Positions 1-12,246 are shown, numbered from the stretch's first letter. The stretch is 64,000 nt of DNA from Adenophora triphylla var. japonica (GCA_022495995.1 JAFEMH010002491.1:1-64000), one strand, 5' to 3'. Translations and numbers: made by a program. The notes: a model not told the origin generated them from the sequence alone.

Positions 1-300
1 GGAAGACAAGGCGGGCCCGCACCCACATCTCCTAAACCCGGTCTCGAAACCCTCGAGTCGAGTCCTTGTCGAGTCCGAGTCCTACGAGTCATCCAGCGGC
101 CTTACGCCAGGAGGACTATAATGTTGTAGCCAATCATGTATTCCCGTTCTTGTTTAATGAAAAGTCGACCTTTCGGAGTATCCTCTCATTGCCACTTTAA
201 CAGCGATAAGTTAACAAACAACTTAAAAGACGTTAATAATTCAATTGATAAAGAAGCGAGACACATTAAAGCGAACAATACATTAAAGAAGTTCTCGAGC
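1..300. other. Unassigned flank 5' of the element A pol remnant
   Basis: No recognisable coding or repeat structure. It lies immediately upstream of the reverse-transcriptase remnant on the plus strand and probably belongs to the gag-pol linker of the same decayed Ty3/gypsy element, but no protein similarity is readable. Confidence 0.3.
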
Positions 301-306
301 GTGTAG

Positions 307-1060
307 TTGACCCAAGAGGACAACCGGGCCCAAAGTTGCCGAAGAGGTTATGACCAAAGTGAACACAGGGTCGGTGCAAGAGCCCTAAAGAGACACAAGT
401 GGGCGGTTTCTTCGCCGATGCGAGAAAAAGAAGCCACGATAAGCCTCCTCAGGGAGTATGTTGACGTGTTCGCCAGTGGTCGTACCAGGACATGCCGGGA
501 CTCGATCCCTCAATCGTGGAGCACGAGAATTCCCACGGATCCCGAATCGAAGCTTTGTCAAAGCGAAGGCTGCGCAAGATCAAGCGAGTGGTCCTTGCAA
601 GTAAAAGAAGAAATTGAGAAAATGCTCAGAGTTGGTTTCATCGAGTGATTGAGTACCAGACTTGGCTCTCCCAACATCGTGACGGTCACCAAGGCCAACG
701 GAAAGGTCGAGATCTTTGCGTGGATTTCGGGGATCTCAACAAGGCCAGCCCTAAAGATGATTTCCCCTTGCCTAACATCGACATCTTTGAGTCGACACCA
801 CGGCAAATTTGAGTAAAGTCCTTCGTGGACGGAGTTGTTGGATCTGACAGATCAAGATGTCAGGAGGATCGGGCCAAGGCGCCTTCACCACTCCGTGGGG
901 GACATGCATTACACGGTCATGCCGTTCGGTCGAAGAACGGCGGGGCTACTTACCGGCGGGCTGCAGCGTGACCCTCTTCCATGACATGATACACAAAGAA
1001 ATCGAAGTATATGTCGACGACATGATCATCCGCTCGAGGGATCGGACATGCGGCACATGA
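307..1060 (+). pseudogene. Ty3/gypsy reverse transcriptase remnant (element A)
   Basis: Plus-strand fragments read like plant gypsy RT. 'LLREYVDVFA' and 'IPTDPESK' are typical of the pol N-terminal side of RT, 'VKEEIEKMLRVGFIE' of the first RT segment, and 'VTKANGKV' and 'FPLPNIDI'-like pieces follow in other frames. The catalytic 'EVYVDDMIIRS' (YVDD box) is at about 1003-1035. The pieces lie in different frames with stops between them, so no functional RT can be made. It is followed directly by RNase H and integrase pieces in the canonical gypsy order. Confidence 0.85.
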
Positions 1061-1559
1061 CGGATCGAGGAAGTTCTTGACAGACTCGAGAAAACACTCC
1101 ATGAGGTTGAACCCGGCAAAGTGCACCTTCGGCGTCAAGCGCGGCAAGGTGCTTGGGATACGTATGGTTACGAAAAGAGGTATCGAAGCCGTCCCAGGAA
1201 AATCAAGGCCATCATCGACATGAAGCCGCCTCAAACCACAGCCAGTAAAGAGCTTCATGGGAAGACTTGATTACATCGATCGCTTCATCAACCGGTTGAC
1301 ATCTCTGCGAGCCCATGTTCAAAGCGATGAAAAAGAATGCCGACATCAAATGGGACTCCGAGTGCCAAACGGCTTTCGAGAAGATCAAGACCTACTTGGT
1401 TAATCCCCCAGTGCATGTGCCCGCATGAAGACAAGCCACTACTCCATGTATCGACGATATGAGACACGTCAATCGGAGCAATCTTTGGCACAAGAACGAG
1501 AAAGATTCCAAGGTTGAGCATGCAATCTACTTCGTAAGCCAAGCTTCAAGGAAGTGAAC

Positions 1560-2290
1560 TCGGCTACTCGGCATCGAGAAAACTTGTACCGCCTTGGTAT
1601 GGGTAGTCGGGAAGCGAAACACTACATGCGGTCACATTCGGTGCTCTGGTCTCCAAAGTGGACCCCGTCAGATATCTCTTTGACAAGCCGTCACTGTCGA
1701 TGCGGCTAGCCAAGTGGTCATTCTTCACATTTGTGAGTTCGACATCAAGTACATGGTCGGAAAATCAACAAAGGGCGAGTAATGGCGGATCGGTGGCCGA
1801 CTTCCCAAGCAATGAACCTAAGGGTCTGATCCGCAATTTCGGATGACGGAATCTTTTCACTTGACGGCGCAAACCGGCGCAACTCTTCTTCGATGGGGCA
1901 GCCAACAAGAAGGGGAATGGTATTGGAATGCTCCTTGTCGATCCCAGGGCAGGCATACTCCCATAGCCGTCAAGTTTGAATTTTGAAGCGACCAACAATG
2001 CGGCGAGAATACGAAGCTTGTGCGGCGGAGTTTGGAAGCCGCCCTCGGCGCAACATCTTAGAGTGGATGTATATGGAGACTCGGCGTGATCATCAATCAA
2101 GTATCCAACAAATGGAAGACGGTAGATTAGGCCTTGAAGTACCACGCGTACATGGAGGAGCTCATTGCTCGGTTCAAGGACATCTCTTTTCACTATTTGC
2201 CGAGAGACGAGGAACCGCCGCGAGGCATACAGCAGCCCTCGCCTCTCTTGTCGAAATTCCCGAAGGAAAGCGGTAAAACCCCTCGAGAAT
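1560..2290 (+). pseudogene. Ty3/gypsy RNase H remnant (element A)
   Basis: Fragments in shifting plus frames resemble the RNase H domain that follows RT in gypsy pol: a 'DGAANKKGNGIG'-like glycine-rich strand near 1890-1925, followed by 'NNAAEYEAC' near 1995-2025. These are hallmark RNase H strands of plant Tat-type elements. Frameshifts separate the blocks. It sits between the YVDD-bearing RT and the integrase zinc-binding region, as expected. Confidence 0.7.
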
Positions 2291-2429
2291 AGGCGGACGG
2301 AAACACCCGCCTATTCTTTGTGAGATCGAAAAAGAAAAAGAAACGATCGACGAACCACAGTACAATCAAATTTACCGGTACCTCCAAAACGGAGAAGCTT
2401 CCTTCACAAGTGAAGATGGAAAATACAAA

Positions 2430-3640
2430 GAAGGGATCAAAGCCAAAAACATGATGGCATTAAAACGCTGGCATCCCATTTCGTCATTCAGGGGTATGTT
2501 GTACAAGAAGCGCCACCGAGGGCCACTCCTTCGGTGTGTAAACAAAGAAAAAGCCCGGCGAGCTAATGAACGAAGTTCACAGCGGAACTGCGGTCCGCAC
2601 ATGAACGCCCGAGCATTGACACGAGATCATTCTCCGTATGGGATACTATTGGATATCAATGGAAACAGGCGCATCCGGTTCGTCAGAAGGCTGCGACAAA
2701 TGTCAACGATTCTCCAACCTCAATCACATCCCTCCTCACGAACTCTATTGCATGACTACGCCATGGCCTTTCGCCACATGGGGAATCGACGTCATCGGCA
2801 AGATCACTCCTCCGAGGAGCAATGGTCACGAGTTCATTTTAGTCGCGATCGACTACTTCACCAAATGGGTAGAAGCCGGATCGTACAAGGTGCTTGAATT
2901 CTAAGAAAGGTGGCCGAGTTCATCGAGAGAACATCATGTGCCGATACGGAGTGCCCAGCGAGATCATATCAGACAATGGGACTCACTTGAAGGAGATTGT
3001 GACCAACTGCGGCCGAATTCGAGTCACACGTCACGGAGTCTTCTCCTTACGGACCACAAACCAATGGTGCGGTAGAGGCGGCCAACAAGACTCTCGCCAT
3101 GATAATCGGAAAGATGACCACCGGAGGTCGGGAGGCGGCCCGAAAAGCTACATCCTAGCCCTGCAGGGATACCGAACATCGGTCGAGAACCGCCGCGGGG
3201 GAGACTCAGTTCGCACTTACCTACGGAATGGAAGCGATGTTACCGTGGAATTGGAAATTCCATCCTCAGGAGTCCTCTTGGAAAACGGGATCAATGAAGT
3301 CGAATGGCTACGAGCCGTCACGACGAACTTGCTCTACTCGACGAGCGCGGATTGAAAGCCATGGAACACGCTCGAGCCTACCGGAGCGGAATGGCACGAG
3401 CATTCGACAAGAAAGTCAAGATCCGAGACATCGGAGAAGGCGACTTGGTGCTAAAGGAAAAACCTCCTACGCGAGACCAATCCCCTCGGAAAGTGGGAGC
3501 CTACTGGATAGGACCGTTCGTGGTACAAAGAATCTTCTCAGGAGGAGCCATGAAGCTAGCGAGACTTGGACGGAAACCCTTTCGTTAACCCCGTGAACGG
3601 AAGCAAGCTCATGAATACTTCGTTTGAGGAAGAGCACGAG
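2430..3640 (+). pseudogene. Ty3/gypsy integrase remnant (element A)
   Basis: The frame at 2638-2904 carries the second Cys pair of the zinc-binding domain ('CDKCQRF') and the start of the catalytic core ('WPFATWGIDVIGKI', 'VAIDYFTKWVEA'), giving the first catalytic Asp. 'YGVPSEIISDNGTH' at about 2944-2986 holds the second Asp. The C-terminal part at 3304-3588 has 'FDKKVKIRDIGEGDLVL' and 'YWIGPFVVQRIFSGGAMKL', the usual C-terminal chromatin/DNA-binding segment. At least three frames are needed, so the gene is inactive. The end of pol lies near 3640. Confidence 0.88.
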
Positions 3641-4350
3641 TCAACTCTCCTTCCCCATACACCGTCCCCCTCGGTAAATTAAAGTGCTAAAGAGTAATAC
3701 CCAATTTGGATACATTCCCGCTAATGATCCGGGTAAAAAACAGTCGCACTTCTTTTGTCTTTGTTTTTCTCAAATTCACCTAAAGTGTCGAACTACGGTG
3801 ACTGAGCCCCTTAGTCCAATTGTAAAAGGGGAACGTAGGCGGCCATCTTTGGTTCGGTCTAAAAAACAAAAAAATACAATAAGCATCAATTGCTTGTGTT
3901 TCGAAAAACTCTTTTCATTTAACCTACAAATTCATAACGGTTAAAACATTCTTTGATGAGTTCAAGCACGGTCAACTCTTGACTCGCTACGCGCTAGCAA
4001 AACTACAATAAAACATTAATCAATTAATGTGTGTGCGCAATGACAATGGGTGGATACTCTGCGGACGGCAAAGGTCAACCTAGTTTCCCGTACTAGGTCC
4101 TTCATCCTTCTTCCCCTTCCCTTTTCCCCGTGAGTGTTCTTCACCTTCGCGGGAAATATTCCGGTAGGCCTTCTACAGCTCGGGGACCCCTTCCCGACGC
4201 CTCCGTCAAGCTTTGTGGTATCAGCGCGATCCTTTCTCGGCTCTGTCTCGAGCCGCCTCGCTTCGAGCCATCATCATAGTGCTTTGATTGGCCTCCCGAT
4301 CGGCACTTGCCACATAATCGGCCATGGCATCGCCGATACGATTCCCGGGG
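3641..4350. other. Spacer between element A pol and its antisense gene
   Basis: Noncoding-looking stretch between two converging coding remnants (plus pol, minus accessory gene). Poly-A/T-rich tracts near 3840-3950 could hold the 3' ends of either transcript. Nothing else is recognised. Confidence 0.4.
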
Positions 4351-7300
4351 TTAGCCCTCGCTTCTGTCCTCCTCAAGGTCGAGTGTCCGGGTGATCGGCA
4401 CCCAACGGCTCACTCCGTCTCCACAAGATAGCCATCTGTGTCTCCCCATACACTCTTCGTACCGGTTCGAGATCTTTGCGTCGACAGAGCAGTGCCCTCT
4501 CTCGGTGAAAGAGAACCACGGCGGGAAAGGACGTGTATTGCCACCGCGGGTGATCGGCAATAGCGTCGAAGGATCCTCCATCCGCGAGAGATCCCACCTC
4601 AAAGGTAGCGGCATAACTCGGATCGGTCGGTGGCACTGCTCCGGCCCGTCTTGCCCGCGAGAACCAATGATGGAATATAGAAAGACGTGCGAGACGGCCC
4701 GGCGCTCGACGATCAACGGACCCTCTGAGCGGTCCTACAAGTCTGTAACTTCCAATGGGGAACCCACCATCGCAAGTGATGCGTGCAAAGTCGGCCATCC
4801 GAGCTCCGGCTCGGCTGATTGCCCCCTATCACCGAGAGGACGTCGCGAGAAAGACCCAGCGTCGCGGGACATTGGCACCTCGGGCATCATCTGCGGCCTC
4901 TCCCTCGGCCACATGGTCGGCATAGCGGGACTCCCTCCCCAGCATGTATCGGCTACCGGTCGCCATCCGGCCTATGCCCGAGGAACGTCTCGCCCAGAGA
5001 CCCGATGGCACGATGTCTCCTCCACTCCGGCCTTTGCCTCACCGGGTCCGGTACTGTTGTGATGGCACACACCCGAAGACGTGAATGTGAGCGAGTAGCA
5101 ATCGCGCCTGAGCAAACGCGTCCCACGAAAAGACGCTCCCCTCGGCTCAGGCAAATCTTTCGGGCGGTCCCGAAATGTCAACGTAATCGGTATCTGTATC
5201 GGCATCCGTATGCTTCTCAGTAGAGATACCCAGCAAAGACACTAGCTTCTCAACGGTGGCCATGCCACCGGCATACGGAAGAACTAGCTGTTCCGTCTCG
5301 GGTCCTCCCAGAATGGCCGGAAATCTTCAAACGTAGGAGTGACTTCGTTGTACGAAAAGGCATGCACGTTCCTCCTTACGTCCCGAGCAGAGACGCGGCT
5401 CTCAAAAGATCCCAATCTGGCATGAGCTCCTTCAAAGCCCAAGCAGATTTAATCCAGTAACGACCTTCGAAAAACCTTTTGTTACGCCTCGTGTGGTTCC
5501 GTACCCACGGCGAAAGTTGTCCAAATATCGCTCTTGCATCAGAGACGATAACTTGGGAAAGGGAGCCATGTCGGAAGGTGAAGAAAACCTTAAGAAAGGG
5601 AAAAGAATTCAGCGAGAATGAGCAAAAACAATGCGCGGTTCTTACAAATTGCAAAGTGAAGCTGCAATTTAAAGAATGCGGAAATTCGGTTCTAGTCGTG
5701 GGACTCCCTCTGCGATTGACTTGGTCAACTCTGCGGCCAGTGCCTTAAAGTTGGAAACATTTCCAAACCATGCCCTGTTCACTCTTATGAAATCTGCGTG
5801 CACATTACGATTTCATTCAACCAATGTCAATATCCCTTCCGCCCGGGCTCGTGCAACGGTGCAAATAATTAAAAATTAGTGCATACATGCTTAATTTTTG
5901 ACCCGTTCAATTTTTAATGCATTTCTCCTTTTTATTTATTTTTGATTAACCTATTTGCTTATTTGCCAAAAATAACGAGAAGGTGATCACGAGAATAAAT
6001 ATGCGAAATCGGAGTTCCGCCCGGGCGCCTTTTTGCAAATACGGTTCAAATCAAAAATTTGTTCACGACAAATACATGCATTTTGTCTAAACAAAGCGGT
6101 AAAGAAAGAAAGCGGTAAAAGGGGACTACTCTGAGTCACCTGCTCGTCATCCGTACACTCGACGTCTTGCCCGCCGCCGGATCTGTCATGCAAACGAGGA
6201 ACTCGCCGAACTCCTCCCGGTAGGGAATAGGCAAAGGGCCTCCTCGGAGTACGCGAACTCGAGGACTCCCCCTCTCGCGCCCGAGTGCGCGAGAAGAAGG
6301 AGCTCCAAATCCGGCCCGTTCCGCCGCGAGCGCGAGCCCTGTGTGAAGTCCTCCCCACCGGTGTGGGAGCGGGCGAACCCTCGGCCTAGGCGGCCCCGAT
6401 CACGGACGTCCACGCTCCTCAGGGAAGCTGCACCGCATGAACTCCACGAGCCTCTGGCGTAGGCGGACCACCCGTCCACCGGCCTCGTGGCCTCATTATA
6501 CGTACGGCCGAAACACGAACCGGGAAAATCATCGAAGCGAACGAAAGTACGGATGCATCATGTGCGAGAATGCTACTATCAAATGCGAGAAAGTCAAAAG
6601 GTGCTCACCGAAGCATTGGGAGTCCGCCTGTATCGTGGTCTCGGCTCCGCCGGGCGGGATCACAAGTCGCTGCGCGAACCATCCGGCCCCTCGTACGCTA
6701 GCCTAGCTCGCGGGATCGGAAAATCTCGAGGACCTCCGGGGACCTCGCCCTCTCTATCTTTGCACTGCGGGCTCCTCGGCCTCATCCTCAAGAAAACATC
6801 ATAGGCGGCCCCCGCTATGATGTACTCGATGAAATACACGCCACGAAGGTACCCCTCCGGCTCATCAATCGGCATCTCCGGGGATGCTTTGCATGTACAA
6901 AGGAGGATCCACCGGCACCGATGGAAGAGACCCACTATCTTGACGGGTCACCCTCTCCCCCAAATACATGGCGTCACGGTGAAGTCCCACCGGGAGCTTC
7001 GCCGCCGTGTAGTCTCGGCGGCAATACGCGCGACATGATCAAACACTGCTCCACCGGGTCGGTGGATCCTCTCGGAGAACTCCGGGTTCGGCGCCGAGAG
7101 ATATCTCCTCGTATGACACTCGAGTGCCAACTCTCGAAGAGACCGCCCTCTTCGCCTTCTTACGCCAAACCGGCATGGCGGGGAACGAGGGACGGTACGG
7201 CTCCTTGATGTCCCAAGCACTGCGGGTGAACACCTCGTAGCACCGGACACACGAGAGAATGGAAAGTTATGTCGGCTACAGATACATACGAGTACATAAA

Positions 7301-7950
7301 GGAGGCAAGGAAGAGAAAAAGCACGTAAACTTACATCCAAGACGGGCGTGAAGCGGCTAAATGAGTGCTCCTCTCCCCGCGAGAACTGTCCGAGAGAGTG
7401 GTAGAGCTCGGCCGGTCCGGCCTCCCCCCGCGCGAACCCCCTCACGGCATCCAAGTCTACCGGCGGCCGAGCGAGAGGAAGTGACAAGACGTGTCGGAAG
7501 TCGGGAACAAAGTCGGCGACGGCGCAAACCAAAGGAACCCTCGAGCCGGACGCTCCGCGGTCATCCTCGAGACCCGGCCCGGATAATCGGCGACACCTTC
7601 CCTCAAATGATTCTCCATCGGCTGTCATGCAGAATGCCTAAGCCCCACAGCATCGGTAATATCAAAACCAGCGGCCCAGGACAAGCTGCTCAGGGGTGTA
7701 ACCATCAACCCACACCGGCGTGTTGCCATAAGTCGGCAACCCGGTGATAGCGGCAAAATCCGTGGGAGTCACCGTCGCCTCCCCATCGAAATGGAAAGTG
7801 TGGGTCGTATCCCACCGGTACTCGCTCGGCGCGACATACGTGGACACGCCCTCGGCGTATCGGTGTCGCCGCTACGGCGATAAACCCGGCCAACCCGGAG
7901 TCAATCACCGGTGTCGTGGACTCCTCTCTCCCTCTCGAGCCACGTCAGGG
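4351..7950 (-). pseudogene. Antisense accessory gene with plant mobile domain (PMD)-like N-terminus (element A)
   Basis: On the minus strand a long broken frame begins near 7950. The block at 7662-7847 contains 'YRWDTTHTFHFDGEATVTP' followed by 'ITGLPTYG', matching the consensus start of the plant mobile domain (W..ETHTFHLP.GEMT.T..DV....GL...G). Downstream, 'FARGEAGPAELYHSLGQFSR' (about 7378-7437) matches the later PMD helix (W-G-S-A-x-LA-x-LY-x-L). The remainder down to about 4351 is low-similarity GC-rich coding-like sequence in several frames. A block at 5376-5654 ('FFEGRYWIKSAWALKELMP') recalls plant proteins of the DUF7745 type. PMD proteins occur as host genes (MAIL1 family) and inside plant transposons. 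Its convergent position after pol makes it an element passenger. Frameshifts suggest decay. Confidence 0.6.
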
Positions 7951-8123
7951 ATAATGCCCCACAATGCTGCACCGCCTCAAAGGCACCCCGACTCTTACGA
8001 TTATGAGTACTAACCGTCCCTGTCCCTATGAGACAAACAAGACGAAGCAACGTCAACAAAATGCAACAACGCATGTCAAAAGGATGCAATGCGGATACGG
8101 TTCTCATTCATTTCCTACGTATA

Positions 8124-8391
8124 TTCAAAATCATTTCGAAAACTCCGTCGAATCCGGAACTTTCAAAATCTTTCGAAAACTCCGTCGAATCGGAACTTTC
8201 AAAATCTTTCGAAAACTCAGTCGAATCCGGAACTTTCAAAATCATTTCGAAAACTCCGTCGAATCCGGAACTTTCAAAATCATTTCGAAAACTCCGTCGA
8301 ATCCGGAACTTTCAAAATCATTTCGAAAACTCCGTCGAATCCGGAACTTTCAAAATCATTTCGAAAACTCCGTCGAATCCGGAACTTTCAA
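8124..8391. repeat. Minisatellite, 38-bp unit, about 7 copies
   Basis: Head-to-tail repeats of a 38-bp unit containing TTTCGAAAACTCCGTCGAAT, with a few copies 2-3 bp shorter. Copies are nearly identical, indicating recent expansion. It lies upstream of the antisense gene, between it and the LTR of element A. Long plus-strand ORFs across it only read the repeat. Confidence 0.95.
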
Positions 8392-8399
8392 ATTCTTTC

Positions 8400-9260
8400 G
8401 AATTTTCGAAAATTTCGCTCTCCGAATTAAAGCCACTTTAATTTTGGAAAATGCATTTAGACATGGAATTTTGCAACCAAAATTTTTATGTCATCTACCC
8501 ATGATGTCAATTGAACTACATCCTAGTCAATTTCGACAAATGTTCATAGCAAAGTCAAAAGCCCCAAATCGGGCACCAAAATCCCTAAGTAAATTCCTAA
8601 CAAATTTCTAACATTTAAAGAATGCACATTCTTGAAATTAATGGAATTTGTAGGAAACTTACGTGTCTTTCGATCCCTCCCTTGGAGTTGTGGCGGTCCC
8701 TCGCCGGATAAAACTCCGCCGGATTCAATGGGAGAGTGGTGGTTCGAATGGTCCGAACCAATCGAGTTCTTTCGTCATCGGTCCTTCCGTGGCGAGCCAT
8801 TAGTCCTCCTTCGCCCTCCATAGCGATTTTCCCTCACAAATTCGAGCAAACCTTGCAATTTGGGTTGGATTTTTCTCTCCTTTCTCTCCTCTCGCGCCGG
8901 CAATAATGGAAGAAAATGGCCTTCTTCCTTCCCGGCCTCGGCATTAAAAAGATTACGGAAATTCGGTAAAAGTCGGCCAGGACTCTTACTGCACCAGAAT
9001 AATTTTTGCCCCTTTTGCCCCTCAGCTTTTGGCAATTCCAATTTTACCACTTTTGGCCCCCAAAAGTGTAAAATTTCCCCCAGTTAGACATGTCTAACAC
9101 CCTATCCCCCGAGGATAAATCAAAGTTAGTTCTCACTAACGCTCGTCTCTGACGTTAAATTGATCCGATTGGCGTTTGACATTGAAACGTTCAACCATGT
9201 CTCCGGACATTTCAGTTACTATTCCATCTCCCGACATTAAAATTTAATAATGGTCCGCAC
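8400..9260. other. Unassigned stretch in element A 3' region
   Basis: No gene recognised. From its position it may hold the promoter and 5' leader of the minus-strand accessory gene, but no convincing TATA box was identified. It separates two minisatellites. Confidence 0.35.
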
Positions 9261-9261
9261 T

Positions 9262-9440
9262 ATTAAAGTCTCAATCGCGACCTTTCACGGTCCGATTTCA
9301 ATCCTCAATCGCGACCTTTCACGGTCCGATTTCAATCCTCAATCGCGACCTTTCACGGTCTCAATCGCGACCTTTCACGGTCCGATTTCAATTCCCATCT
9401 CGGCCTTTCACGGTCCCATCTCAAGCAGTCAATCCCGACC
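9262..9440. repeat. Minisatellite, about 34-bp unit, 5 copies
   Basis: Tandem copies of a unit reading TCAATCGCGACCTTTCACGG plus TCCGATTTCAATCC. One copy is truncated and the distal copies are diverged. It is part of the series of tandem arrays in the 3' region of element A. Confidence 0.9.
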
Positions 9441-9494
9441 TTCGCGGTCCGACCTCCACTCTCTCACCAAGACCTTCGTCAATCATCTTCGGCA

Positions 9495-10050
9495 ACTGCA
9501 ATAAGCCCGAACCCCAAGGTACGAACGCCTTGCAAACGATCATCTCTCCGGCAATAAGCCCGAACCCCAGGCACGAACGCCTTGCAAGCAGTCATCTCAC
9601 CGGCAACAGCAATAAGCCCGAACCCCAAGGCACGAACGCCTTGCAAAACGGTCATCTCTCGGCAACGGCAATAAGCCCGAACCCCGAGGCACGAACGCCT
9701 TGCAAACGATCATCTCTCGGCGCGGCAATAAGCCCGAACCCCGAGGCACGAACGCCTTGCAACGGTCATCTCTCGGCAGCGGCAATAAGCCCGAACCCCG
9801 AGGCACGAACGCCTTGCAACAATCCCTCTTCGGCCATCCTCGTAAGCCCGAACACCTTTTCACTTAGTGAACATTCATCTCCCGGCCGTAAGCCCGATCG
9901 TTCCACCTCGGCGGCAACGGCAATAAGCCCGAACCCCGAGGCACGAACGCCTTGCAACAATCCCTCTTCGGCCATCCAGTAAGCCCGAACGCTCATCCCC
10001 AGCGGGATAAAAGCGCGGCAATAAGCCCGGCACCCAGGCACGAACACCCT
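9495..10050. repeat. Minisatellite, about 57-bp unit, about 9 copies
   Basis: Repeats built around AATAAGCCCGAACCCCGAGG followed by CACGAACGCCTTGCAA and a variable CATCTCTCGGC spacer. Unit length varies from about 51 to 60 bp, and copies near 9843 and 9978 are partial. Open frames on both strands across it are repeat artefacts. Confidence 0.92.
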
Positions 10051-10109
10051 CGTCGGCATCGCAACTCCGGTTTGAGGCGCCACACGCCCTCGAAGGTTTC
10101 GAAGTCTCG

Positions 10110-10335
10110 GGTTCGGACGCCTCCCAGTAGTCTCCATTCGGGTTAGATACCTCGCGAATGGTCTCCTCTCGAGTTCGAGACGCCTCCCAATAGTCTCCAT
10201 TCGGGTTAGATACCTCGCGAGATGGTCTCCTCTCGAGGTTTAGACGCCTCCCTAACGGTCTCCATTCGGGTTACGGGCACCTCGCGAATGGTCTCATCCG
10301 AGTTTAGACGCCTCCTAATAGTCTCGCTCAGGTCA
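10110..10335. repeat. Minisatellite, about 63-bp unit, 3-4 copies
   Basis: Units of the form GTCTCCATTCGGGTTA - CCTCGCGAATGGTCTC - GAGTTTAGACGCCTCC repeat three full times plus a partial copy. It is the last array before the LTR-like region of element A. Confidence 0.88.
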
Positions 10336-11052
10336 AGGTCTCCATGCGCGGCCCTTGCCCCTTTTCGAACTACGATCGGCTTGATTCCCGCTCGGGATAC
10401 GTAGGAATCCTTTTCACTAAGGGTCCGGCCGGTGACCGCCCGGGTCTCTTTCAAAGTAAGGCATCCCGATTTGGATCCTTATCTTTTTCAACGACCCCGC
10501 CTCCTTCGGAGGAGACGTCGGCGAGGGCTAGCTGTAAGTACCCAAATCCGGATCGTCCAAATCCGTCGGAAAGTTAACCGAAATCCGTTAAGCGGCCCGC
10601 TCCAAGTTAACCGGAACTCGTTAAACTCCCCGTTGCAGTGCCAACGAGATGTCCGGGGACTGCCCCGTGAATCCCGACGTTGAACCGTACTTAGCACGTG
10701 ACATCTCACGTAAAAGTATGGCTTTCCCTGAAAAACGCATTTTCCGGCACTTTCGGGCGTTTCGGACATTTCCGGATGTTATTTTAAAAACGGACAAAGC
10801 GGGACCAGGGAACAATCTTCCACCTCGGTGGTGACTCGGAGGGCACGTGGCGGCCATGCCACCTCCCTCTAGTCACCCTTCAATCAATTTCAAAGGGAAA
10901 AGACCAAAATGCCCCTGGTTTGCAAGCCAAGTCCGGCCGGACTCACTTTGTGCACATTTTACGAAATTGCCGGCAAGTCCTTCAAATTCCCAAAATACCA
11001 CAAACCCCACGGATTCGGGCCAAGTCCGTCAGGACTCCTACGCAAATTTCAC

Positions 11053-11061
11053 CTATAAATA
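11053..11061 (+). promoter_or_regulatory. TATA box of the element A LTR
   Basis: CTATAAATA within ACCTATAAATAGAAATGG. The distance to the U5-like end (about 1.5 kb) matches that in the element D LTR, supporting a U3/R promoter. Confidence 0.6.
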
Positions 11062-11488
11062 GAAATGGTGTCAAAGCCAAATGGAGAGGAATTTTACACC
11101 AAAATTTCACCACCCCCACGGTCCAAATGGTTTTCACCCCTCCCGAGCTCCCGTTACGTCTCGATTCGCGTGAAACCTTCGTATTTCGATCAAATACGCA
11201 CCCTACAACTTCGAAACAACCTTTCGAATCACTTTCCGTGTCCGTACACACCTCCCGAGCCAAAGGAGTCGACCACAGCCATAGGTATAACTCCCTCTCT
11301 CTAAATCTCCCGTTCCGTCTCGGTTTACGCGCCGGATCGCTATAACCGTTTCGAACGTCGTTATCAAAATGTAGACGCCTCCGTCTAACGGGGTCCGATA
11401 CGTTTTAGCCCCTCGATCCTCTTCTCTTTCCGTAAGAGAAGTAATCACGAGTTAAAACGGCGTTCCGACCCCGTTCCGTTTACTTTTA

Positions 11489-11640
11489 TGTCATTTACCA
11501 TTCCGGATCGATCGATCCGTTGATCGTCATTTACAATTCCGAGCCGTTTGGCCTCGTTGATCGTCATTTACAATTCCGAGCCGTTTGGCCTCGTCGATCG
11601 TCATTTACGAATCCGGATCGTTTGATTCCGTTGACACCGC
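11489..11640. repeat. Minisatellite, 37-bp unit, about 4 copies
   Basis: Repeats of GATCGTCATTTACAATTCCG plus AGCCGTTTGGCCTCGTT. The outer copies carry the variant GGATCGTTTGATTCC. It lies within the LTR-like region of element A, downstream of the TATA box. Confidence 0.88.
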
Positions 11641-11935
11641 TTTAAATACTGTCATTTACAAGTCCGATCCGTTTGGATTGTGATAGTATTTACTTTTCAA
11701 AGTCCGAGTCGCAACCCGATTCGTTGATCGCATGTCATTTAATACGCTTTTTTCCCGTAAAAATCGTTAACAATGTAATGCCCGGTTCAAAACCGGAGTT
11801 CGTCCGTCGAACTCTCTTTCAAAACGCGCGAAATGACGTTCGGCCTCCGAACGCTCATCTTCAAACTCAAAGCCGCCATTTGACACTTAAAATCATTTAA
11901 TACGCATTTTTCCCATAAAAATCGTTAACAATGAC

Positions 11936-12180
11936 TCGCACGGCTCAAAATCGACGTTTGCCACGCAAACGCTCATTTTAAACTCAAAATCGACGTTCGC
12001 CACGCAAACACTCATTTCAACTCAAAATCGACGTTTGCCACGCAAACGCTCATTTCAACTCAAAATCGACGTTTGCCACGCAAACGCTCATTTCAAACTC
12101 AAAATCGACGTTTGCCACGCAAACGCTCATTTCAAACTCAAACCGACGTTTGTCATTCAAACGCTCATCTTTTCAAAAAT
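11936..12180. repeat. Minisatellite, about 38-bp unit, 6-7 copies
   Basis: Copies of AACTCAAAATCGACGTTTGC plus CACGCAAACGCTCATTTC, with a degenerate last copy. The inner ACGTTTGCCACGCAAACG is itself an inverted repeat, so each unit can fold. Confidence 0.9.
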
Positions 12181-12246
12181 CACCTAATCAACGTTTGTCA
12201 TTCAAACCAAGATTAAGCTTGTCATCCAAGCCCCCCATTTCAAAAG

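Noticed and set aside
4391..5062. Plus-strand ORF of 223 codons opposite the element A accessory gene
   Set aside because: Shadow of the GC-rich minus-strand coding remnant. Composition is low-complexity and no domain is readable.
7964..8611. Long plus-strand ORFs (up to 215 codons) with repeated 'FENSVESGTFKII' peptide
   Set aside because: They translate the 38-bp minisatellite in all three frames because the unit lacks stops. No start context or similarity beyond the repeat.
8124..12180. CRISPR-like look of regularly spaced 37-38-bp repeats
   Set aside because: Repeats are head-to-tail without unique spacers and the DNA is plainly from a plant nuclear genome.
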